A DNA stretch of 8,626 nt, from the NCBI GenBank assembly GCA_030040335.1, contig JASHTX010000040.1, positions 1 to 8,626 of the forward strand. The letters run 5' to 3'. This document shows positions 1 to 5,438 of this stretch, piece by piece; the first letter of the stretch is position 1; each line of letters begins with the position of its first letter. The position numbers and the translations under genes were made by a program. Under the pieces are notes generated by a model that was not told where the DNA came from, did no database searches, and was given only the letters and a program-made list of their open reading frames with translations. The DNA is from Microcaldota archaeon (GTDB taxonomy: Archaea > Micrarchaeota > Micrarchaeia > Micrarchaeales > CABMGC01).

Positions 1-1503
1 AACAACGCCCCAGGAAATCCCGGAACCACTCCGGTAACTGTAAGGCAGATAACAGCATCAACTTCAGTCTTCTGCTCGCCAGCATCCTTCACGGTCGGAG
101 GCGCGGGAACAACATGCACGGCAACTGTGACTGGTTACAACCCTATGGGCACGGTTTCATTCACAACATCCGACAGCACAGGCTCATTCACAGGATCCCC
201 TTGCAGCCTATCCTCGGGCGCATGCCACGTGACATACACAGACACAGCAACCGGCACGCCAACTATAACAGCGACCTATTCCGGCGATTCCAACAACGCC
301 GCAGGAAATCCGGGAACCGCGCCGGTAACTGTAAATAAGGCAACGGCATCAACCGTGGTCTCCTGCTTACCTGCATCCTTCACAGTGGGAGGTACAGGGA
401 CGACATGCACAGCAACAGTGGCAGGTTACAACCCGACGAAGACGGTTTCATTCACAACATCTGACAGTACTGGTTCATTTACAGGATCTCCATGCAGCTT
501 ATCTTCAGGCGCATGTTCCGTGACATACACAGATACCGCCTCAGGCACGCCAACTATAACGGCGACCTATTCTGGAGACTCCAACAATGCTGCAGGAAGC
601 CCGGGAACTACTACTGTAACAGTCAACCCGCCTCAGGTGGCTTCCTGCTCCTACAGCGGAGGAGGCAGCGGCGAGACCGGAAGTTGGACATGCACTGGAG
701 CGAGTCCTACATGCAACGACGCTGTCTGCGGAGGTTGCAGCCCTGGAAGCACTTCGTCAGGTGCTACATGCACGAGCGGAACCTGCTCCTTCACCGGAGG
801 TGGCACCGGCAGCACTGGTTCCTGGACCTGCAGCGGCACCACCGGATCAGAGCCAGCATGCGGAACAGCATCAACCTGCGGCGCTTGCAGCTCCAGCAGC
901 TCACCAACCAGCACTCCTACCTGCTCAGCTCCATGCACCGGCACGTCTTCGAATCCATCCTCATGCTCTACCACCACCTGTAGTTGGAGTTGTCAGTCGT
1001 CATCAGTAACTCCGGCATGTCCTAGCGGCAGTCAGACCTGTAACGGTTCCGGTTCTTGCGGTACAGGATCATCGGTAACTTCTGGAAGCTACACAACCAG
1101 CACCAGCACGCTCAGCTGCACTTGCGGTTGCGATGGCAGTGGCAGCTGTAATCCCAATCCTTACTGCTCAAGCAGTTATGAGTGTGGCTGCAGCTCCACC
1201 AGCTGCAGCGGCGGCACCGCCAACCAACCTGACCAGCCTTACTGCGAATACACTGTTGCAAACGGCTACTGCGGCTGCAGCTCCACCAGCTGCAGCGGCG
1301 GCACCGCCAACCAACCTAACCAGCCTTACTGTGCAGACACCTACGGATGCAACTGCACTACGTCCAATCCAGACAGCTGCAGCGGCGGCACCTCAGTAGG
1401 GAAAGGAGATGTGTGCTGTGTTCAAAGTGGCACACCAACAGTCCATGACAATGTCTGTGATAATTATTGTGCTACTAATGGCTACTCTACCTGCCCAAGT
1501 TGA
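1..1503 (+). CDS. Secreted Ig-like repeat, cysteine-rich surface protein (5' truncated)
   Basis: The frame is open from base 1 to the TGA at 1501-1503, so the start and signal peptide lie outside the window. The GTG at 127 is an internal valine codon. Visible residues 1-17 are the end of one Ig-like unit. Residues 18-114 and 115-211 are two 97-residue units ending in the 'ITATYSGDSN' hallmark of bacterial Ig-like group 3/5 domains (Big_3_5). Each unit carries four cysteines (in SC/FC, TTC, SPC, GAC), which suggests disulfide-locked Ig folds. Residues 212-500 are Gly/Ser/Thr-rich with 40 cysteines, including two C-x14-C blocks ending in TGSWTC and tandem 'GCSSTSCSGGTA' modules. No membrane anchor is present at the C-terminus, so an anchor, if any, would be N-terminal, as in the protein at 5439. 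The likely role is adhesin or cell-envelope structural protein; the binding partner is unknown. The secreted Ig-like nature is well supported, the exact role is not. Confidence 0.85.
   Translation, partial: NNAPGNPGTTPVTVRQITASTSVFCSPASFTVGGAGTTCTATVTGYNPMGTVSFTTSDSTGSFTGSPCSLSSGACHVTYTDTATGTPTITATYSGDSNNAAGNPGTAPVTVNKATASTVVSCLPASFTVGGTGTTCTATVAGYNPTKTVSFTTSDSTGSFTGSPCSLSSGACSVTYTDTASGTPTITATYSGDSNNAAGSPGTTTVTVNPPQVASCSYSGGGSGETGSWTCTGASPTCNDAVCGGCSPGSTSSGATCTSGTCSFTGGGTGSTGSWTCSGTTGSEPACGTASTCGACSSSSSPTSTPTCSAPCTGTSSNPSSCSTTTCSWSCQSSSVTPACPSGSQTCNGSGSCGTGSSVTSGSYTTSTSTLSCTCGCDGSGSCNPNPYCSSSYECGCSSTSCSGGTANQPDQPYCEYTVANGYCGCSSTSCSGGTANQPNQPYCADTYGCNCTTSNPDSCSGGTSVGKGDVCCVQSGTPTVHDNVCDNYCATNGYSTCPS
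52..633 (+). repeat. Two tandem 291-bp Ig-like domain repeats
   Basis: Unit A is 52-342 and unit B is 343-633, each exactly 97 codons. The last 17 residues of a preceding unit occupy 1-51. The protein core is almost identical between units while many third codon positions differ, so this is a protein-level domain array and not a fresh DNA duplication. The array probably continues upstream of the window. Confidence 0.9.
646..837 (+). repeat. Two C-x14-C 'TGSWTC' modules
   Basis: Residues encoded at 646-699 and 784-837 share the pattern C-S-[YF]-x-G-G-G-[ST]-G-x-T-G-S-W-T-C-x-G. Both have exactly 15 codons from first to last cysteine, and the copies lie 138 bp apart. They open the cysteine-rich half of the surface protein and probably form small disulfide-closed loops. 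Confidence 0.75.
1186..1395 (+). repeat. 87-bp-period cysteine module: two near-identical copies and one decayed copy
   Basis: Bases 1186-1244 and 1273-1331 are 59-bp copies that differ at one base (gac versus aac, Asp to Asn). The spacing is 87 bp, or 29 codons. They encode GCSSTSCSGGTANQP followed by D/N-QPYC. A third, diverged copy at 1345-1395 keeps C-x-C and DSCSGGTS with a three-residue insertion. Confidence 0.88.
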
Positions 1504-1522
1504 TCACATCAGTCCCATGTGA
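1504..1522. terminator. Short inverted repeat after the surface-protein stop
   Basis: TCACAT at 1504-1509 pairs perfectly with ATGTGA at 1517-1522 around a 7-nt loop, directly after the TGA at 1501-1503 and before the TATA element of the next gene. It could be a 3' end structure of the upstream transcript or an operator-like site. No T-tract follows it directly, so the terminator reading is weak. Confidence 0.3.
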
Positions 1523-1526
1523 AATG

Positions 1527-1562
1527 GCTTTAAACCTTTCTATTCTATTATACTCGAAGGTG
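1527..1562 (+). promoter_or_regulatory. TATA box and ribosome binding site for the small membrane protein
   Basis: TTTAAA at 1529-1534 lies 34 nt upstream of the ATG at 1568, which fits an archaeal TATA box with transcription starting near 1556-1560. GAAGGTG at 1556-1562 matches an archaeal Shine-Dalgarno (AGGTG) with a 5-nt spacer. The two signals would overlap the expected start point, so either the leader is very short or the TATA assignment is a few bases off. Confidence 0.5.
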
Positions 1563-1567
1563 TCAAG

Positions 1568-1831
1568 ATGGCCAAGACGTCTAAGATGAGTGATTTTGAC
1601 AGGATGCTCGATTATCAGGTAAGGCATACGGGCTGGATAATCTTCAGGTCGGTGTACTGGGCGATATACCTGCTGCTCCTGGGTACCATACTTCTCTACT
1701 ACAGCGTCAGGAACATAGACATCTCACTGCAGGCATTCTTCGGCTACGCCTTCACGATTGTATCGATAATGATCATAATCTACGGCTTCGCCGAAGTGCT
1801 GCACCACAGGCTCATGAGAAAGTACGCCTGA
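1568..1831 (+). CDS. Small two-helix membrane protein, unknown function
   Basis: This 87-residue protein has a charged N-terminus (MAKTSKMSDFDRMLDYQ), a first hydrophobic segment at about residues 28-46 (VYWAIYLLLLGTILLYY), a short loop (VRNIDIS), a second segment at about 57-75 (GYAFTIVSIMIIIYGFAEV) and a basic tail (HHRLMRKYA). The ATG start is supported by the GAAGGTG ribosome binding site 5 nt upstream. It lies 55 bp before secF on the same strand, so it may share a transcript with the Sec genes, although secF appears to have its own TATA element. I recognise no family. It could be a small accessory of the translocation machinery or simply an unrelated membrane protein; position alone is weak evidence. 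Confidence 0.75.
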   Translation: MAKTSKMSDFDRMLDYQVRHTGWIIFRSVYWAIYLLLLGTILLYYSVRNIDISLQAFFGYAFTIVSIMIIIYGFAEVLHHRLMRKYA

Positions 1832-1840
1832 GGAAGCTTC

Positions 1841-1867
1841 TTATTTAAGCTCCTTCCTTATACTTTA
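1841..1867 (+). promoter_or_regulatory. Candidate TATA elements for secF
   Basis: Two AT-rich elements lie between the small membrane protein and secF: TTATTTAAG at 1841-1849 and TTATACTTTA at 1858-1867. The second is centred about 25 nt before the ATG at 1887, which would give a leaderless mRNA and agrees with the lack of a good Shine-Dalgarno there. The first would give a leader of about 15 nt. Which one is used cannot be told from sequence. Confidence 0.45.
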
Positions 1868-1886
1868 GCTAGACTTAGAGAAATTG

Positions 1887-3044
1887 ATGCGAATGGTCAG
1901 CCTGCCCAACATATACACGTACAAGAACCTGAAGCTGCTTATCGTCATACCTCTCGTGCTGATGCTTCTCGGCCTCTACTTCTCGACCCAGATAGTCCTT
2001 GACACGACGCTCGCTGGCGGGGTAAGCATAATAATCCAGACCAACAGCCAGGTCAACGCTGCGGCTCTGGCCAGCCAGATAAGCACTGTGCTTCACGCAT
2101 CTGCGCCTTCGGTGGCAGCTAGCCCCGGCGGCGTGCAGATAACTCTTGGCACCAACCAGAGTCTGGCCAACGCGGAGACCCACCTGCTCTCGTTCTACGC
2201 GCAGAAATCCAACTACTCCAACTACCTTATCAACGCAACGGACTTCAGCATCTCATATCAGAAAAACGCCAGCAACCAGACCGCGCTCGCCGGACTCAAA
2301 GAGGCCAACGCCGGAGTCAACGCTTCGCTATCAGGCATGAAGCTCGCGCTGCAGAGCGAGCTTACAGACCTTCGCCCGTTCGGGCTCAGCTACAACACCA
2401 GCACCTCTGATGTGGACAGCATGCAGCTAATAGCCCAGAACGCCTACACTAACGCAAGCAGCGTGTACGAGAACAGCACGATTGCATCCCTGCACAAGAT
2501 GGTCAACTTCACCTCCTATTCCTACCAGTCCATCACTCCCACCCTCGGCCAGTTCTTCCTGCAGCAGCTCACCACGATAATAATAGTCGCCTTCATACTA
2601 GTCTTCTTCGTTGTGCTGATAATCTTCAGGTCCCCGATACCCTCGATAACAGTCGTCTTCGGGGCAGCGAACGACATAATAGTCGCGCTGGGGGCGATGG
2701 GCCTCTTCAAGATACCGCTCGGCGTGGCCAGCATAGGAGGCCTGCTCATGCTCATCGGCTACTCCATAGACACGGATGTGCTTACCGCTATAAGGATACT
2801 GCGCAGGGGCGAGGGCACTCCCGAAAGCAGGGCCTACGCATCAATGAAGACGGGCGTGACCATGACCGCGACCGCCATAGTCTCGTTCTCTGTGCTGTTC
2901 ATCATATCCGTAATCGAGTACGTCCCTACCTATTACGAGATTGCTGGCGTGGTGCTTATGGGGCTGATAGGCGACGTCTTCACTACGTGGCTGGGCAACG
3001 CGTCAATCATACTTCTGTACAAGAAAAGCAAGGAAAGAATATGA
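1887..3044 (+). CDS. secF: Protein-export membrane protein SecF (archaeal type)
   Basis: SecF is an RND-family membrane protein that works with SecD and the SecYE channel, probably using the ion gradient to help polypeptides leave the channel on the outer face. Visible features are TM1 at about residues 15-32, a degenerate D1-type motif (TTLAGGVSI, near 40-48), a long external domain to about residue 225, and five further helices. The archaeal SecF signature GYSIDTD begins at residue 291, followed by a basic loop (RILRRGEG) and the conserved TGVTMTATAIVSF helix. Starts at TTG 1884, ATG 1887 and ATG 1893 are all possible. I chose the first ATG, which fits a leaderless transcript. At 385 residues it is longer than the roughly 280-310 usual for SecF, the extra length lying in an alanine/serine-rich, sequon-rich part of the external domain. 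It overlaps secD by ATGA. Confidence 0.93.
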   Translation: MRMVSLPNIYTYKNLKLLIVIPLVLMLLGLYFSTQIVLDTTLAGGVSIIIQTNSQVNAAALASQISTVLHASAPSVAASPGGVQITLGTNQSLANAETHLLSFYAQKSNYSNYLINATDFSISYQKNASNQTALAGLKEANAGVNASLSGMKLALQSELTDLRPFGLSYNTSTSDVDSMQLIAQNAYTNASSVYENSTIASLHKMVNFTSYSYQSITPTLGQFFLQQLTTIIIVAFILVFFVVLIIFRSPIPSITVVFGAANDIIVALGAMGLFKIPLGVASIGGLLMLIGYSIDTDVLTAIRILRRGEGTPESRAYASMKTGVTMTATAIVSFSVLFIISVIEYVPTYYEIAGVVLMGLIGDVFTTWLGNASIILLYKKSKERI

Positions 3045-4651
3045 GCATAGTGCCATACCTCAAAGACCTCAGAATCTCTCTGCTCCTAGTGCTGATAGTC
3101 GTTCTTGCGATACTCGATGCGCTTTACGGCGGCCCCAACATACTCCACCTCGGCGTGGAGTTCATAGGGGGCACGCAGATACCTGTGCAGCTGGGCCAGA
3201 GCGTCGATCCTGCTACGATGAGCAACCTGCTCACGATACTGCAGGAAAGGCTCTCCACTTTCGGGCTCAAGGAGATAACTGTCGAGGGCGTCGGGAACTC
3301 CGAGGTGTACGTTACCATACCTTCGGTCTCGCAGTCAGAGATACAGAGCACGGTCTCTATAATACAGAGCCAGGGCGTCTTCCAGGGAGTCGTGAACGGC
3401 GAGGAGGCTGTTAACGGCTCAAGCCTCATAAGCGGCAGCATAGGCGCAGAGGAACCCGTCGTGTCTGGAGCAAACGCCTCCTGGGCCGTCAGTTTTCTGA
3501 TAACGCAGCAGGCAGCGATTCGTTTCTCGAAGGTTGTCTTCGGGCAGGCAAACAAGCCGCTATACATGTTCCTGGACAGGCCGGTCAACGCGATAATATT
3601 GCTTAATTCTTCTGTGCTGCAGGCTGCCGGCGCGGCGGCAAACCGCACTTCGGAGCTGGAGTCCCTGCAGCAGGCTACGGTTCTGGCGAACGAGACGCTG
3701 CCTCTTGAGATCTACAATCCGGACCTGAGCAACGTCCAGAGCATAACCTCCTTCTTCTCGGATTCGCAGGGCAAGTACGCGAAGGTCATACTTGCAAACA
3801 ACACGCCAAGCCAGATAGTCGATAACCTCACTGCGCTCAACTACTCCCTTGATTACGTGACGCCCCAGAACATGAGCCCCACGTTCTTCAGCTCGCTCTC
3901 AGGCACTACAGAGACTACTATCATAAACACCTGGCCTGCTATCGGCCTCCTTTCGGCTCCGATCCTCAACCCCTCGATAACCAACGGCTCGATAGGCCAG
4001 AGCTATGAGATAAGCGGAGCATCTCCTGCAGGCCTCTCGGCCCAGGGCGCGCTCAACTACGCCACAAACCAGTCAAACCAGATATCCAGCATATTGAGCG
4101 GGGGCGCGCTGCCTGTCCACGTGATAGTGGGCACGCCAACTACCATACCCCCGACCCTCGGATCGCATTTCGAGGTGATAAGCGGCATTGCGCTGCTCGC
4201 TGCTATAATTGCGGTCTCGATGACTATAGCAATCAGGTACAAGAGGCTGTTCCTTATAGCGCCGATAGTCTTCACCACTCTCGCAGAGCTCTTCATAATA
4301 ATGTCGATAATAGGGCTGATAGGTACGATAGACCTCGCAGCCGTGGCCGGAATGATAGCGGTCGTAGGCACAGGCGTCGACGCGCAGATAATAATAACAG
4401 ACGAGGTGCTGACCTCCTCGAGCGAGCATGGACTGAAGCTGAAGCTGAGCAATGCCTTCTACATAATCTGGGCCGACGCAAGCCTGCTGGTGATAGCGAT
4501 GCTGCCGCTGCTCTTCTCAACCTCCCTTGTCACAATAATAGGTTTCGCAGAATCCACGATACTAGGAGTGCTCTTCGGCGCATTCATCACAAGGCCGGCC
4601 TACGGGTCGATAATAACAAGGCACTATTCTGCTGCCGAAACAAAGCAGTAG
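3041..4651 (+). CDS. secD: Protein-export membrane protein SecD (archaeal type)
   Basis: SecD is the partner of SecF in the Sec accessory complex and carries the larger external domain that is thought to handle emerging substrate. Of 536 residues, TM1 is about 11-29. The D1-type motif LGVEFIGGTQI follows at about 35-45. An external domain of roughly 340 residues comes next, then five helices from about 385 onward. GTGVDAQIIITDE, the archaeal SecD signature with the functionally important aspartate (D447), sits in the fourth helix region. The reading frame is open upstream to a GTG at 2987, but the ATG at 3041 overlaps the secF stop as ATGA, gives the expected short cytosolic N-terminus (MSIVPYLKDLR), and implies translational coupling that keeps SecF and SecD in balance. 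The order secF then secD is the reverse of the usual bacterial order. Confidence 0.94.
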   Translation: MSIVPYLKDLRISLLLVLIVVLAILDALYGGPNILHLGVEFIGGTQIPVQLGQSVDPATMSNLLTILQERLSTFGLKEITVEGVGNSEVYVTIPSVSQSEIQSTVSIIQSQGVFQGVVNGEEAVNGSSLISGSIGAEEPVVSGANASWAVSFLITQQAAIRFSKVVFGQANKPLYMFLDRPVNAIILLNSSVLQAAGAAANRTSELESLQQATVLANETLPLEIYNPDLSNVQSITSFFSDSQGKYAKVILANNTPSQIVDNLTALNYSLDYVTPQNMSPTFFSSLSGTTETTIINTWPAIGLLSAPILNPSITNGSIGQSYEISGASPAGLSAQGALNYATNQSNQISSILSGGALPVHVIVGTPTTIPPTLGSHFEVISGIALLAAIIAVSMTIAIRYKRLFLIAPIVFTTLAELFIIMSIIGLIGTIDLAAVAGMIAVVGTGVDAQIIITDEVLTSSSEHGLKLKLSNAFYIIWADASLLVIAMLPLLFSTSLVTIIGFAESTILGVLFGAFITRPAYGSIITRHYSAAETKQ

Positions 4652-4694
4652 CGCCTGAAAATCAAGGTTCACCTCTACACTCGTTCGTGTTCCC

Positions 4695-5324
4695 ATGAAA
4701 CATTGCCCGATCTGCAACAAGTCCAGCAGCGAGATAAAGTTCTACGGCGAGTTCTGTGCAGACTGCGCCGGGGATAAGGTAAGGGGCAGGCTGCCGAGGG
4801 AAGCAGAGGTCACGGTCTGCAAAAGCTGCGGCAACATAAAGGTCGCCGGCGCCTTCGTTCCAGAGACTCACGCAAGCGTTGAGCGACTGCTCAAGAGCGC
4901 GATAAAGCATTATCCCATCAGGCTTATGCACAGCGGCAACGGCATAGCGAGACTGGCCGTGAGCGACCCAGACCGCGAAGGGCTGGAGGTGCAGGCCAAC
5001 GTGCACCTGAAGGCCATCAGAGTGCTCTGCGATGCATGTTCGAAGAAGAGGGCCGGCTACTACGAGGCCGTGGTGCAGCTGAGGGGGGAAAAGGAGAAGG
5101 TGGCGCGCACATCTGAGTCCCTTTCCAGATACCTCGAGAGGAACGGCGCATTTGTCACCAAGGTCGAGGAGAAGGAGCATGGATTGGACATATATGCGAG
5201 CGATAAAAGGGTTGTGCAGGCGTACATCTCTGCGAGGCACCTCAAGCCAAAGACCGCTTTCGAGCTGCACGGGGAGAAGGCAGGACGCAAGCTATATAGA
5301 AATACCTACTTCCTTCCTCTATAG
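4695..5324 (+). CDS. nmd3: NMD3-family ribosome large-subunit biogenesis protein, short form
   Basis: In eukaryotes NMD3 binds the pre-60S subunit and adapts it for nuclear export; archaeal homologues are presumed to act in large-subunit maturation. This 209-residue protein has the N-terminal treble of zinc-type pairs, CPIC (4-7), CADC (21-24) and CKSC (42-45), plus a fourth, CDAC (112-115), followed by the family's characteristic YYEAVVQLRG stretch. The length is well below the roughly 340-370 residues I expect for many archaeal NMD3 proteins, so C-terminal domains seem absent. The ATG at 4695 comes just before the first zinc pair and no strong ribosome binding site precedes it. It lies 43 bp after secD on the same strand and has no clear TATA box, so read-through from the Sec transcript is likely. 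It is soluble, with no membrane segment. Confidence 0.88.
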   Translation: MKHCPICNKSSSEIKFYGEFCADCAGDKVRGRLPREAEVTVCKSCGNIKVAGAFVPETHASVERLLKSAIKHYPIRLMHSGNGIARLAVSDPDREGLEVQANVHLKAIRVLCDACSKKRAGYYEAVVQLRGEKEKVARTSESLSRYLERNGAFVTKVEEKEHGLDIYASDKRVVQAYISARHLKPKTAFELHGEKAGRKLYRNTYFLPL

Positions 5325-5387
5325 TTCCCTCCACTCCCTATGTAAGGGGCAGCCGTTGTTTACTATCGGCGGGATTTCAGGAATCCA

Positions 5388-5430
5388 ACATATATTTAAA
5401 TAACTTGGCGAAGTATTAAGAGGCAGGGGT
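5388..5430 (+). promoter_or_regulatory. TATA box and weak ribosome binding site for the mosaic surface protein
   Basis: ACATATATTTAAATAA around 5388-5403 is the strongest TATA-like element in the window. It predicts transcription starting near 5420, leaving a leader of about 15-20 nt. AGGGGT at 5425-5430 lies 8 nt before the ATG at 5439 and is a plausible but imperfect Shine-Dalgarno. The surface gene is thus probably transcribed independently of secD-nmd3. The remaining intergenic bases (5325-5387) hold nothing I recognise. Confidence 0.65.
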
Positions 5431-5438
5431 ATCCTAAG

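Noticed and set aside
651..977. Long open frames on the minus strand and in other frames within the cysteine-rich region
   Set aside because: Low-complexity Ser/Gly/Cys/Thr coding leaves alternate frames open by composition. The plus frame 1 has clear Ig and Cys modules and continues from upstream.
1832..1857. Inverted repeat (AGCTT/AAGCT with outer GGA/TCC) after the small membrane protein
   Set aside because: The stem is short and bulged and overlaps the likely secF TATA elements, so it is not convincing as a terminator.
2987..3040. GTG-initiated upstream extension of SecD
   Set aside because: It would overlap secF by 58 bp and add a polar tail before TM1. The ATG at 3041 gives the classic ATGA overlap and a normal SecD N-terminus.
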